Assembly (NCBI RefSeq): GCF_002078875.1
Contig: NC_034409.1
Coordinates: forward strand, 103,697,226-103,761,225
Direction of reading: 5' to 3'
Source: Numida meleagris
Lineage: Eukaryota; Chordata; Aves; Galliformes; Numididae
Length of the DNA stretch: 64,000 nt
Program-made: the position numbers and the translations under genes
The notes under the pieces: generated by a model
What the model was told of the DNA's origin: nothing
Databases searched by the model: none
What the model saw: the letters and a program-made list of their open reading frames with translations, nothing else
Part shown: one piece after another, positions 25,851 to 38,800 of the stretch
Position numbering within the stretch: the stretch's first letter is position 1
Layout: each line of letters starts with the position of its first letter

Positions 25851-27198
25851 TACTTGTGTTCTCATCAGATCTATTTCCCACTCCTCCCTCCTTCTCTTAG
25901 AAGGGGACTTGTTCAATCCAATAGAGGCAGTTCAATTCAACCATTGGATGGTCTAGAGCAAGAAATTCAATGCCCTCTAGTATTCAGGGCCAGTTCCTAA
26001 CTCCTAAGGAGTCCTCCTTTAGTATTACCTCTGCAGTGCTTTCAATTTAAAAAAAAAAAAGTTTCCACAGGGTAAGAGCTGGAGAGCTGTGCATTTCAAA
26101 AGGTTCTCTGAACTGCTCTGGTTTTAGCATTACAACATGCAGTTCTCTCATGCTCTGTCACAGCCTGTGCCATGGTAAGATTTGGAAGGGCTGTGGTGGT
26201 GCTTCTCCACCAGACAGACCCAGAGTTGGACCTAGACATACCACCTTTGCTTGGTATCCAGTGGCTAAACAATGCCTTTTATTGAAGGCATAATATCTCT
26301 GAATCCACTGGGTCTATTGTCCTTTCTAAGGAGGAATTATATTAATTTAATACAACTCGCTCTTGACAAATAATTACTTGTTATCGTCTTCTAGGTACTT
26401 AAATCTTAGTTTTACTTAAGAGCTTCTTGAATTCAGAGAACCCCATTCTTCAGTCTGGTGTATAATTCATCCATCCTTTTTTTGGAGAGAAGTACTGTGT
26501 TCTCCATCTACCAGTCATGCAAAGTGATCACAAAAAGCTCTTAGATGCAGCTAGTTCTTTATTGTGTGAGAGGAGAGTTCCTCAGACCTCGATGATTTGA
26601 ATATACTTAATTTGTCATTTTTTAATGCTTTCTACACTGTAACCCACCTTGATATTTCCTTGTCAATCCTAAATCATAGTTAAAATTTTTATGAATACTG
26701 AAAGAAGGATGTTACGATACATTTCACATCTTTGTGGGCTGTCCTCCTTTCCTGCTTGGAAAAACACTACTTTTACTCTTCTAATTTGTTTCTTACTGCC
26801 TTTATATCCTTTGTAACTTGACATTCATTTTCATTCCTGTGTGCTTTATGCCATTCCATTCCACTCATCTTTAGTTATGTACTTTTATTATTTGCGCAAG
26901 ATCTTTTTGATATTCTGGTCACTGAGGAGCTCAGCATTTCAGGCTCAGAGGTGGGATCAAGACATTACTCCTGAATCTTGTGGTTTGTCACAGCTCATTT
27001 GGTATAGAATCCTTTGCTAACTCATAGTTATCCTCAATTATCTTCCCCAGAAGTCTCTACCAGCCACTGGTTTGCATAGTGAGATCTGTTCTCCCAACAG
27101 CTATTATTCATTTTTTTGCTGCTCTCATGTTTCCTTTTTCTTAGAATACTGAACTCTGTCACTTCATTCAAATTATCTATCGATTTGTCTCTTGTCAA

Positions 27199-27950
27199 CC
27201 ATAGAATCACAGAGTTATCATAGAATGCCTTGGGTTGGAAGGGACCTCAAGGATCATCAAGTTCCAATGCCCCTGCCATAGGCAGGATTGCCAGCTGCTG
27301 GATAGGGAGTCACAACCTCTTTGGGCATCCTGTTCCAGCAACTTACCACTCTCTCAGTAAAAGAAAAAAAAAACTTCGCCCTGACATATAATCTAAACCT
27401 CCCTTCCTTTAGTTTAAAACCATTCCCCCTTGTTCTATTACTGTCTACTCATTGAAAAAGTTGTTTTCCCTCATGTTTATAAACTCCCTTTAAATATTGG
27501 AAGGGTGCAATGAGGTCTCCCCACAGCCTTCTCTTTTCCAGGCTGAACAAGCCCAGTTCCTTCAGCCTGTCTTCATAGGAGAGATGCTCCAGCCCTTGGA
27601 TCATCCCTGTGGCCCTCTTCTGGACTCTATCCAAAAGTTCCACATCTTTCTTGTGTTGGGGGTCCCAGACACACTGTACTCTGAGTGGGGCCTCGTAAGG
27701 GCAGAGCAGAAGGTGACAATCACCTCCCCTGCCCTGCTGGCCACCCCTCTTCTGATGAAACCCAGGATACCATTGGCCTTCCAGGCTGCAAGCACACACT
27801 GCTGGCTCATGTTCAGTTTTCCATCAACTAGGACCCCTAAGTCCCTCTCAGCAGAGCTACTCTCAAGGAATTCTTCTCTCAGTTTGTATAAATATCTGGG
27901 ATTACCTCAACTCAAGTGCAAAACCTTGCACTTTGCAATCACATGAAATT
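27199..27950 (-). mobile_element. CR1 LINE, ~750 bp with ORF2 C-terminal remnant
   Basis: It starts CCATAGAATCACAGAGTTAT and AGAATGCCTTGGGTTGGAAG. On the minus strand, 27449-27799 translates to the CR1 reverse-transcriptase C-terminal region. Visible pieces are [40 protein letters not shown] and [20 protein letters not shown]. In another frame, earlier in the element, come [20 protein letters not shown] and [13 protein letters not shown]. The frame is interrupted, so this is a pseudogene of ORF2. The plus-strand 149-codon frame over 27497-27946 is antisense. A CR1 tail in the opposite orientation follows at 28292. Confidence 0.97.
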
Positions 27951-28291
27951 GGACAGGGATAGCCAAGCCAAACATTTTCTTCTACCTGAAAGAAAATGCT
28001 GCACTCCGCATTTTGCAGGCACTTGTCCCACTGAAATATTTGTCCAAAAGATTGCCATGTACCTCATATACATTCTCTGGGTTCTTCTGATATTTGCTTA
28101 AGAGAGATAATTCACTTCCCTCTCTCTTATTTAAATGGCCATTACTACTTTCTAAGATTATATTGGTGCCATTTTCATTTATTTTTATCCTGGTGTTCAA
28201 CAGAGCTGTCTTTCCCTTTACTTGAGACTTACAGATCTGTCTGCTAGAGGATAGACGAGTCTCTGAGTTTATTTCTGCCTTTCTTTCCTGT
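27951..28291. other. Spacer between two opposed CR1 tails
   Basis: About 340 bases of apparently unique sequence lying between the 5' breaks of a minus-strand and a plus-strand CR1. Nothing further is recognised. Confidence 0.5.
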
Positions 28292-28386
28292 GGTGATAGC
28301 TGTAGGTGTCCCTGTTTATTGCAGGGGAGTTGGACTAGATGACCTATAAAGATTCCTTCCAACTCAAATGATTCCGTGATTCCATA
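28292..28386 (+). mobile_element. CR1 LINE 3' tail
   Basis: GATAGCTGTAGGTGTCCCTG, TTTATTGCAGGGGAGTTGGA, CTAGATGACCTATAAAGATT and CCTTCCAACTCAAATGATTC, ending CGTGATTCCATAG. This is a sense-strand CR1 3' end, only about 95 bases long. It belongs to the subfamily marked by the 'AGCTGTAGGTGTCCCTGTTC' block, also seen at 29.5, 52.8 and 62.6 kb. Confidence 0.93.
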
Positions 28387-29472
28387 GTCAAGAAATTGAT
28401 CCTACTGATCAGTTGCATACGACCGACATAATGTACATATTATGTTGACCTCATCTTTCAGAGATAATCGCTACACTGGGTAGTCTAAATCCTTCCCTAC
28501 TTCATATCTTTGAGATATCCATTTGTCTCATTTGTCTTATGCACATGCAGCTGAAACTGACATCTGGACAAATTAATCTCCAAAAATTTTCTCTTTTTTT
28601 GTAACCAACAATACTGCAAGGCTAACAGTAGACTATTCCACTAAATTTTCTTTGATAAAAGATATTTTCTACTGATATGCTACTTATATAGTAAGCAGTT
28701 TCCTAATTTGAAGGAAATTTGTTTCTTTCGCATCTGGTTGTATAAGTTCTTGGATGCTTAAAAATAAAATATGATTCCTAATTGAAAGTTTGCTTCCATT
28801 GTGAATTTCCCAGTTTGTTATTACAGGGTTGCACATGATTGCTAGGCTCTGGCACAGCTTTGCATAGTAGGAGTGAGGGGAAAATCACTGAAGTATTTAT
28901 TTCGAGGGTAACAATCCTCCAAATAAGTGTTGTAGATCTTTAAAATGACAAAGGAGCTTCAGCCTGCTCCACTCGATTGTCCTCCCCAGAAACTGCCTTC
29001 TGCTCAGGGTTGTAGATTTGGGCCAAATAATCTTTCTATTGCCTAATTAAGAAATCAGATGATATTTTTTGTGTTTGTTAAGCAGAGCAAGAGTGAAAAC
29101 AAGTCTACAGACCTGGGCTGGCTAGGCACTTTGACACGCCTCTCTCTCTGTGAGATGCTTTTTGACATATTTTCCATTCATACATGTCTCGAAAACAATA
29201 TTGTTTTTTAAAAATACTAAGTAAAAGTGTCAGTTCTAGGGCAGCCATATGGGGAGTCATGGACTCTTTCACTCCTTTTTCATCCTTTTTATTTGTTCCT
29301 CAGTCTTTCAGATTCTTGCGGAGAGGATGGGAGAATATGCCACCACCTTTTCTGTACTGAGTCTGTATTTAGTCCTACTCTTTACAGTCACCTAAGAAAC
29401 ATTTCAAACAAATCATTGCTCATATAATGATTACACTTACTGTGTAATTTACTATGTATTTTTTTTCGTTTA
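28387..29472. other. AT-rich non-coding interval
   Basis: No repeat or gene recognised. It contains near-palindromic ATAATGTACATATTAT around 28417-28432. Confidence 0.5.
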
Positions 29473-29600
29473 GAATCATAGAATTGTTTGAGCTGGAAGG
29501 GACCAATTCCTTTGCAATAAACAGGGACACCTACAGCTAAATCAGGTTGCTCAGAGCCCCATCCTGATCTTGAGAGTCTCCAGGGACAGGGCATCCATTT
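29473..29600 (-). mobile_element. CR1 LINE 3' fragment, ~130 bp
   Basis: GAATCATAGAATTGTTTGAG, CTGGAAGGGACCAATTCC, TTGCAATAAACAGGGACACC, TACAGCTAAATCAGGTTGCT and CAGAGCCCCATCCTGATCTT, ending in CTCCAGGGACAGGGCATCC. Same subfamily as the tail at 62.56 kb. It directly abuts an older dispersed repeat (29601-29693). The 207-codon minus frame through this region joins both repeats and is not a gene. Confidence 0.92.
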
Positions 29601-29693
29601 CTTCTGAGGGCCTCCTGAAGGATCAATAGTTGCAGCAGATTGTGGCAATTTTGCCATCACTGCCAGAAGGAGCTGATTAGGGCCTCTATTTGT
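29601..29693. repeat. Dispersed repeat, copy 1
   Basis: CTTCTGAGGGCCTCCTGAAG, then GATCAATAGTTGCAGC, then AGAAGGAGCTGATTAGGGCC and TCTATTTG. The same order of blocks recurs at 31955-32020, where about 28 bases in the middle are missing. Weak similarity may continue to about 29810. The element family is not known to me. An old LTR or DNA transposon piece is possible. Confidence 0.55.
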
Positions 29694-31954
29694 TTGGGAA
29701 TAGAAGGTACTACAGTGGCAGGAATCTTTAGACTCTTCACAACTTTCCCTTTGTGGGAGATGTAAAGAGAGGTCACCCCAGATATGTGCTGGAAATCTAA
29801 GGACTGTAGATGGATCTACCTGAAAAGAAGAGAAATACACGTAAATGACAGCATTGTCTACAGCAGCATGAAGACATCCTCCTTCTGTGTGGAGGCTGAG
29901 TTTGGTAACTGTGTGTGTGTAAAAAAGAAACATGGTGTAGCTACTGGTAATCGGAGTGAGAACTAAGGTGAAAAAAAATTTGGAGTAAGAAGGCCAGCAC
30001 TTGCAAGTCATGAACTCAAAGCAAGGCTGGAAGTTCTGCCTTCACTCTGTGTCCTACTTAAGACCTTCCAAATGTAGTCCAACTTGATACTCCTTGTTTC
30101 ATGTGCTCTGAAAGGAAATTTCAATCATAAACTTGGAGGCATTACCTGTGCCTCTTGGAGACAGCCCAGCATCTACCCTGGCAGGCTTTGGGCACAATGA
30201 TGGTTCTTATAGATTGCTGTGTTGCAAGATTGTCTAGAGCTTCTGGAGTGCTAGGCATCATACAAACACTTCAGAGGTAGCAGTCCTTGGATGAAGGTAA
30301 ACACAGCTCAAATAGCCAAGGCTGTTTGTCAGAGTCTTGGAGGTATGGGGAAAGGGAATGACTTCCTCAGCTCTACAATTTGGTAGTAAAGATGGGGACT
30401 GAGTGTTGTTCTCCATACTTCAGGAAGACTTGAAGTCTGTGCTGAAGGGTCTCAATGTTTTGCTCTACCAGCCTTTAGAGTAGTACATTTGGGGGAAAAA
30501 ACATTGCAAAAGGAGAATTTCTTCTCCCCCCCCCCCCCCATTATCCTGCATGCTCATAACCAAGAAATCACAGCATAGCCTGTTCAATATGTGGGGAACT
30601 TTCTGAAAAGGTCAGAGCAAGACTGTAGTTCTTCATCTAGTGTAGACCTCATCATGCGGTGTCCTGTGGCTGTCCGATGTAGTCAGGCACACATCGTAAA
30701 TTGTGAGATTATTTCTACAATCAACAACAATTTTATTGTTTGTTAACAGTTATTTTATTCATACCAGTTTGCTAACACCCAGAAGGCCCCTTTCTTTGTA
30801 GTGGAGTGTATCTCATGAAGAATTCTGCTTTGAGCCATAAGACATCAAAGTTAATATATATATTTTTTGTAGTTCTTACCCAGAAACCATGATCTATGAT
30901 GTAGACTTTCTTAAAATAGAGTTGCCTTCAGGGCCATACGTGTTCATTATAAAATGCTGGTAGATGAAAGAACAAAAATATATTATCTGCTACAAATACT
31001 ATCTGATTATACGTGTATTTTTTTCCAGTCTAACTTTTAAGGGGAAAAAGTAATGGTCAAACCCAAAGATGCTAAGGACTACTTGTTTCAAAGCCCATAG
31101 ATCTCCAGCCTGTTCGCTCCTAGTCCAGTTCAGATCACTCTGTTTCTGTTCTAGAGCAAATATATCAGCTTAGGAAATTCTTCTTTAGTTTCTCTGGACT
31201 TTGGGCTGGGATATAGGTAACAAGCCCCATAGAGGCCAAAACAAGTGGCAAAGCATCAGCACTGTGATAGGGTTAAGACAGTAGTCTTAAACCTTAAGGT
31301 AGTTCTAGTCTCTGAATTCAGGGGGGTATCCAAGGTTTTTACCATCACATGAAAATGACCTCTGCAGCTATATTAAACTATGCAACTATGTGAGCTATAT
31401 CTCTGCATTCTATATGAGAATGATACATATTTATTGTCTCAGCAAAGGCTAACAAAATATGAGAAGCTGACAGACTTCTGTAGGGAAAGAGGAGAGTATT
31501 CTTGAGACTGACTTGGGCAATTTTTCCCTGCTCTGCAATTCCTAAATGCATCCTTGATTCATATCTGTCTGTATCTTGATGATGCTGTGGGCCCAAGACT
31601 CGTATGCAGGCATAGCAGGCTGTTTTTTTTTTCAGTTCTTTGGGGATACATGGAATTTTTAAGCCAGACTATTGGAAAGTTTATAGAAAAATATCAGAAT
31701 CATCTGGAAAAGGACTGCTAAATGAGCGAAGAGCCTTATTCCTCATGGGCAGCAGTAAAATCCATTGTCAGACTTTATGATATAAGGCATAAACATTCCA
31801 CAAAGAACTAAATCTATTTGTAATTCTCAATGGAGTTTGCCTCACTAGGTGATTGCAGCAGCTGTGTGGATGAGTGTCAACTGCCTGCTGCATGCATTGC
31901 AACCATGTTGTGCACTTCAGCTGCTAATGCAGTGGTGGAGCCTCACTGCTGCTT
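29694..31954. other. Non-coding interval with C14 run
   Basis: Mostly unique AT-rich sequence. It holds a run of 14 C at 30526-30539. No gene recognised. Confidence 0.5.
30526..30539. repeat. C14 homopolymer
   Basis: Fourteen consecutive C after CTTCT. Such runs are mutable and hard to sequence. Confidence 0.95.
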
Positions 31955-32020
31955 CTTCTAAGGGTCTCATGATGGATCAACAGTAGCAGCTCTAGAAGGA
32001 GTAGATTTAGGGCCTCTAAA
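31955..32020. repeat. Dispersed repeat, copy 2
   Basis: CTTCTAAGGGTCTCATGATG, GATCAACAGTAGCAGC, AGAAGGAGTAGATTTAGGGC and CTCTAAACTTG match copy 1 at 29601-29693 in the same orientation, allowing one internal deletion and scattered substitutions. A weaker match near CCCAGATGTTGTGTGTTGG (32150-32163) versus CCCAGATATGTGCTGG (29777-29792) suggests the original unit was longer. Confidence 0.55.
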
Positions 32021-32911
32021 CTTGCATGTTTTTATATATAGTATCCAGTGCTATTTTGCCTGGCAAACATTCAGATCAAGGGTGGTTCCACTTCGCTCCT
32101 CCCACTATGTGACAGAAGAGGGCTCTTCGTGTGCTTGTGAATATCCCAGATGTTGTGTGTTGGACAAACTTAGCACTCAAAATGGGTTGTGGCATCACAG
32201 CACGTAGACAGGGCTTTCCTGGAGGGGAATGGAGAAGCTTGGACTATACTTGAAAGCATAGGTTTCTACGCAATCCACTTCACTTGGTCTTGTGCTGTGA
32301 GAAATATTTCTTTTTGCATGACCTCCAGTGTGGTCATGACAGTGAAGCAGGAGTACACAACATCTAAATTTGGCAGAGCCCATAAAAATGTATCCCATTT
32401 TGTTTGACAGATGTCTCATGAGATGGGAAAGAACTTTTCCCCGCTCCTGAGGCTGGCTGGGGACTTTAGCAAGTCTCCTCCTAGGGAATCCTGATGTTAT
32501 TCTCTATTACTAACCTCAGGTAGTTTAATTTTGATTCTCTGTTGAGAATTTGAGCAGTTTTTCCAGGCACTCAATGTCTTCATACTTTTTTTTTGCTGTT
32601 ACATTTGTAATATATAATATATATTAAATTGATTAAATTAAAAAATATAATTAATACATTTTTAATATGTGTATCCTTGAGAGCTAGTAATGGGGATCCT
32701 ATCTTAACAATCTACCAAATTCATCCCTTTGAAGTTGCACCTGGCATTTTTGAGTCATCAAAGTAATGAAGGCTAAAGTTGGGAAAGCTGGAACGTAAAT
32801 CTAATTAGCTTAATACAAATGTTTATGTATGTTGTGAAGAAGAATGGGGAGGAGACGGTGGAGAGAGATCCCTTTGAGAGCATGTAAGTAACCAACAGCG
32901 GAATCTGATTT
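32021..32911. other. Non-coding interval with AT-rich run
   Basis: Unique sequence plus an AT-rich tract at 32601-32670. No gene is recognised. Confidence 0.5.
32601..32670. repeat. AT-rich low-complexity tract
   Basis: TAATATATAATATATATTAA followed by A/T runs, about 70 bases with almost no G or C. Confidence 0.8.
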
Positions 32912-33230
32912 AGAATCATAGAATTGTCTATGTTGGAAAAGACCTTCAAGATTATGAAGTCCAGCTATCAACCTGACCTAGTGAGTCCCATCACTGAATA
33001 GTGTCTCTTAGTGCCACATCCATATGTTTCTTAAATACCTCTAGGGATTCTGACTTCACCACTTTCCTGGACAGCCCATTACAGTGCTTCACCACCCTCT
33101 TTGTGAAAAAATTCTGCCTGATATCCAATCTAAACCTACCCTGGTGCAACTTGAGACCTTTTCCTCTTGTCCTTTCATTTGTCACCAGACTTGAGATTCT
33201 GACACCCTTCTTATTGCAAACTCCTAGTTA
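32912..33230 (-). mobile_element. CR1 LINE 3' end with ORF2 tail remnant
   Basis: It starts GAATCATAGAATTGTCTATG and TTGGAAAAGACCTTCAAGAT. The minus-strand translation of 32991-33185 gives RTRGKGLKLHQGRFRLDIRQ, NFFTKRVVKHCNGLSRKVVK and SLEVFKKHMDVALRDT, the characteristic C-terminus of CR1 ORF2. This 64-codon piece is still open, but it is only the last part of the enzyme without any catalytic residues. The end after about 33190 becomes uncertain. Confidence 0.95.
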
Positions 33231-34491
33231 TTTCTGTATTACTAAAGTAAGGACTACAGGGAGCTTGATCCAGGCACTACAACCTAATTGAACCTAATCT
33301 TGAATTAAGTTAATAATTTAATAGTTCCGAGGGTGGTGGTTGCAGGGGGCAGCCAGCGTTTGCCTAAACATTTGCAGCACATGGAATTAGACCCCTCAGC
33401 GCAAGGACCATTCCCTACAAGCAGTTAGAATGCATCCACTCTAATTTGTAGGCTATAAAAATATGATAGCACATGTGTGGCCAGTCTGTGCCAGCTGACC
33501 TCAAGGTCAATGTGTGAACCTTGCCACTATGCAGCTTGCTAGTATGGGTGTAGCCACAGACACTGTGACAGTTTCTGTAGGTGACATCAAGATACTGAGC
33601 GCATCAGTTGCTGCAATGATGAGCTTTTCAAGCTCTTTTCATGACTGTCTCATTCATGCCAACAGGGTTGTCTATTACTGCCTTCAACTGAGCAGCTCAC
33701 CTGGCACCATGGAAGACCCTGCTGGTGGTTACTACTGCAAAGGATCCTTCCTGCCCCAAAGAACCAAGAATGCGCAGATTCTGCAGTATATGACTTTTCA
33801 GTTCAGAAATACTTATTTTCCAAGCAATATATAGACAGCTGACAACCTGCAGGGCTGCAATGGTACTTCCCTGTCTTGGGTTATGCTTCTACTCTGAATG
33901 CAACAGTGTTTATAGCAGAGCATGACTGGACCACATTTCTGGGATCGTCTGAGATGAAAGGCGCTCCACATGAGTAGTTATCATTATTTGTTATTATTCT
34001 TTCACTGATCCACTTTGGAAGACAGATGTGCATTCTCTCTCCCCCTGAGAACTGATGAAACATGAAAATCACTTCTTAGATAAGAAACCCCCACAAAGTC
34101 AACACGATACGTTGTGAGTTATTTGGTTTCTAATCTCTGAAACTGAGCCAGGTCAAACAGACACAGCTCCTCTGATAAACTGTTATTCTTAGAGATTTCA
34201 TCCTTCTATGGAAAAGTACTGAGCTGGCTCTCTGATCTCCTCTTACACTGTCATCAGCATACAGCCGCGGGCCAGTGGAAAATTGGAGAAAACCAGCTGC
34301 ATGTAGAGTGTTAAGGGTATTATTTTTAGATGCTTCGTTTCTTTCTGACTACACACGCTTCCCTGTGGAAAACAAGGCTGTCTATCTTACTGACTTATAG
34401 GCAGCTGCTCCATTATGCACGTTGAAGATGTCCTTTAGAAATGAGGTGCTAAACAAGATAAATAGAAGAAAAAGTGATATGTACACTTGTA

Positions 34492-34505
34492 TGTACATAT
34501 GTACA
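34492..34505. repeat. 14-bp perfect palindrome
   Basis: TGTACATATGTACA equals its own reverse complement. It lies in a TGTACA-rich patch (34478-34506). Confidence 0.7.
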
Positions 34506-35797
34506 GCTTGAGAGTTGAGGGAGATTTGAGGGTGAATTCAGGGGAGTCTTTGGAAAGCAAGCAAGCCCTCCTTTCAATGGATACGTGAATTTGAGGGAGT
34601 AATTCAGTTTCAGTTTCCCTTTTTCTATGACTGGGGAATTTCCTTTCTTATTTTCCGTAGCTGTTTTGACATTTTAGCAAGTATCAACACTGAATACTGG
34701 CTTTCCTTGCAAACACTGATCTACTATCATAACAGAGCTGCTAAAGAGATGAATCTCCAGTCCATATCCATTGAGAACTATGATAATAACCAAATGCATG
34801 AGGATCCTGGTGCAGTTGAAATACATACACGTGGATTGCTCCACTGCCTCCTGCTGGCTGCCTGCTCATTGACTCATGCAGAAAGGCTCATTCTTTCCCC
34901 TTCTTCTGGCCTCGTGTGATCTCACCTGAGTGCAAGAAAGGGGCACCTCAGGGGGTGCAACAAGACCTGCACTTCCAAGCTCTAGGTCATCCTCTGTATA
35001 CCAAGAGCAACACTTCACATGAAGAAGGGGGCAAATGTGAATCTGTGGGAGGAGGACAGCAGGGAGAGTCTCTCTCCAAATCAAGGTGTTTATCTTAACA
35101 ACTCACACTAGTCATACCAGTTATAAGTCTTTGCTCTTTCAGACTTTTTAAGGGAAATGGGAAAGAAGAGTGTAGTGAGGACTCCATAGACATGCAGCTG
35201 TGGTGGCTACAGGGCTGGATTTGTGGGGCATTGTGTAGATTCTGGATAGGAGTAAAAAAGACTCTAGTTGAATTTTCACTTGTGCACATTTCAAATGTGG
35301 TTGGATACAGCTAAGATAGCTTCTCAGGGGCCTATTGTTAATTACAGTGCCTGGGAAATTTTTGGTACAAGGCAATGTGTGCTCTTCACCAACCAAACAG
35401 TTACTTGTCCTAGAGAAAAATGTTACATTTTTGTCTGACTTTAAAGAAAGCCAACAGTGTGTTAAACATCTATGTTTTTCCAGATAGTCCTTGCTCCTAG
35501 CTTTTGGGGTGTTTCATCCACTTCTAAACTGTGGGCATTGGCAGTTTGTCATATCTCTGCACACACATCTTTGTGAGTATCCTGACAGTCAGTGGTAATG
35601 CGATTTGGATGTGCTCCAGCCTTTCTTGCTAGGAGTCAGTTCTGATGTGAGAAAACTGGAGAAAAACCCATACTGAGGCAGAGCAGAATGATACCTGTTA
35701 CTGAAGAATTAATTATTCTTTCCTGTGGCACCCTGTGTGTGTGTACATCTAGCACAGGTAGCTCTCCTATCATGTTCCGGAGTTTAGACCAACCTGG

Positions 35798-35821
35798 TTT
35801 TTTACTTTTTTTTTTTTTTTT
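35798..35821. repeat. T-rich run
   Basis: TTTTTTAC followed by 16 T. Confidence 0.9.
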
Positions 35822-38800
35822 GCTTTACCAGTCTTGAACCATTTCAGTAGGCATTTCCTGGGTCTAGTATCCACTTCAGATTAATGTATTTGTGAAAGAC
35901 TTTTCTAGATCAGCTCAATCATTTCCAAGAATAGAGACAGAGAATATTGTTGTTCTGTCCACACTGCATTAGAGAAAATTTCTTCCTGAGTTTTTAGTAA
36001 GAAGCTTTGGTTTTTCCACGCTTAAGATTTCGCAATGGAATGCCTTAGTGTCAGGGGCATGCTTTCTGCTCTTTTTTTCAAGAAAAATTGACTTTCTTTG
36101 GCCTGCTTAGCAGCTCTTGAAATTTGACAGTTGCATGTAGTCAGTAGAGACATTTAGAAAACTTGGTGCTAAGGCATGCTTCAGACCCAGACTTTAGAAG
36201 CTGAGCAGAATGTTATAGGTAACTGCTTGGTAATGCTGTAGTGCTTGGGACAGAGACTGAGAGCAGCAAGACTGTTTTGTGGGCTCTTGGTACTCCAGAA
36301 AGCATGTTGAAAAACGAAGTGGAGGAAGTTTTCTTCATTAGTACCAAGAGAATATATGGGGTGGCTGAAAAGAAAGAGACTGCAGCAGTGGAGCCCACCA
36401 AGTAGTGGAGATCTGTTTCTACAAAGCATGTACAGACTACAATAGGCTGCAACAGTTAGCCCCAGCATGGGAGATGGTGAGGATTCAAGATAAGGAGGCA
36501 ACTTAAGTATAATCCCTTTATAGGAGTGGTGCTGAACTTGTATTTATGTGGGCTGTTTTAGCATGCTCACCTCCCCCAGGACTCAGGCTCCTGGTTGAAC
36601 AGGAGTTGTGTATAGATCAAGATTGGTTTTGGCTGCAGCTTTGCTTAGAGAGTTGGTGAGATGAGGAGGTTCATTGCCAGTGGTGTAAAGAGTAGGAGGC
36701 AAAGAAAAAACAGTCTGGGTCTCAGCAGATGAACATTGGCTTGGCAGTGCAAATTCTCTCCCTGCCTTTTGAGCAAAGTGGCCAACATCCACAAAGTGAT
36801 GTAGTTTTTGGCTGGAGAAATGTAACGCTGGAAGAGTTTTAGTCTACCATGGGTCAAAGCCACTGTCCTTGGTGACAGTAGCCAGCACCACCCACCCCTT
36901 GTTTCCACCTCACAGTATGCACAGCAGGCCCATTCTATGCCCAGCTCCCTTTCTCAGCCTGCAGCAGGTGGAATCGACGGGCAGATAGAATTCCAGTGGG
37001 AGGAGAATCTTGGTACATAGGGCAGACTTGACCAAAACGCACTGAGAAGAGTTTAATCATTCTGCAGTGGATCACTCATTTGACACTCTAGGCCATACTG
37101 AACATACTGGGACTTGTGGAAGCAGTAAGCCAGAGGGATGACAGGTCCTATACGTGCACAGATAAACACAGATACTTCTAGTATTTGTTTCTTGTCCGTT
37201 TCCTTCTTGTATAGGTATTCTTTCATTCAATTTTTCATCTGAATGTGGGGCTGGAATGGAAGTCTTTGCATGCATGTGGAAACATCTCTCACTTTTCATC
37301 CCTCAATGACTAAACTGTGACCTGGAAGTTATTCTCAAACCAGTTAAAAGCCTTCTACCTCTACAATGCCTTGTGGTCATCATCTTGAGTTTGGAGAGGA
37401 CAAAAACCCCTTACAAATCTCTAGGGAAAAAAGTAAAAAGAATCTTATTTATTCAGACATCGTATCTATGCCCTAATATCTTAGATAGCAGTGTTTTGTC
37501 CAACTAGAAAGGTTTTGGAGCTCTCCACCTCAGAAGAAGACTTAAAAAGTTGAATGCAAAGCAAATCAGTTAATAAAGGTGAGGGATAGAATAGATTGGT
37601 TTTGTCTTTGATCTTATAGTGCCAATGAGATTAAGCCTGTGCAATATTTTTGCAGTTATATCTCTGTGATAAACACTAGAATCTTCTCTTGCTGATAGAA
37701 TACCTGAAAGGCACTTTATCGTTGAAGCGCCTTAGAGCCTTCTTTTCATTATTTACGGCTTTGCAAGTGGAACATGGGCAGCTGAGAAGCTAAGAAAAAT
37801 CAGGGAGGCCTGCATGCCTCAAGGTTGTTCTGATTTGTTTAGTCCTCTGTTTTATACATTCTGGGAACTGATAACATTTCCCTCCCCTTTTTGGTTATTT
37901 CTTGTTCCTTCATCAAATCTCAGGAGCCTCTACCATTGTGTCCCAAGGGCAGCCTCCTGCCAAGAGTCTGTTTATTTTGTACGTGTCATTATTTACAGGC
38001 CTAGTGTCTGCCTAACATGTCTAAGGCCTGATTTATACTTTGAACTAATGCAAATTTACAGCCCAGTCTTGTTTAATCCTCTCCTGCCAGGCTCACACTC
38101 TTGTCTGCATAGCCACAGAACAGATTTCTCCTTGTTTGATTACAGTGTTCCTCCAAATTCAGAGCTCTGCTGTGTTCAGCACTTTCTAACTGGAGAGCCA
38201 GAGAGCTGATTGGGTAGGTAGCTGCTAAACTGTTTGATGTCATGATTTGGAAACGTGTTTGGTTTATAATTCTGGGTCTGTGCAACAGTCTGAGTACAAT
38301 CTCTCATGTGGAACCTCTGCTAATCAACAGAGGCAGCAATGTGATTTAGCAATAGAGGGCACTGTACGTGGGTGAAAGCAATGGGCTGTGTCTTTTCAGG
38401 AGATGATATAGCTTGAGAGCTGTGTTTAAATGCTCCCTTCCTTACTGTTCTGGAAGTTTTTCCTGTACAGTCCAGACAGAGCTACCATCAGAGTACGTAT
38501 GTTTCATTTCTCAAGGTGAACTGGAAAGAGCAGGCACTAATAATGCTTATTTAGTGTGAATTGCCTCTGCAGATCCTCACTCTTGGGAACATACTTTAGC
38601 ACAATCTGGTACAATACTGGGGATTGATTCATGCATATTTAACATGCACTTAGATATCTTTCAAGCAAAGGCGTGAGGCATGCATTGTGTTATTTTTAAA
38701 ATCTGGTGAATACACTGCTGCTATCAGGGCACACTGCTAGGCTGGGCTTTGATAGCCCATGGACTCAAAGCAGGCAGTAACAGGCAGTGCTCAGAGGCTC

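Larger units (their letters stand above)
22726..27198. other. AT-rich non-coding interval
   Basis: About 4.5 kb, mainly unique. It contains a C11 run at 25515-25525, an A-run at about 25750-25763 and a possible very old CR1 piece just after it. The overlapping frames at 24867-25547 are pyrimidine-driven and I do not regard them as genes. Confidence 0.5.

Noticed and set aside
27497..27946. 149-codon plus-strand frame
   Set aside because: It is antisense to the CR1 ORF2 remnant at 27199-27950.
29388..30011. 207-codon minus-strand frame
   Set aside because: It runs through a CR1 tail and an older repeat and shows no protein family, so it is composite repeat sequence.
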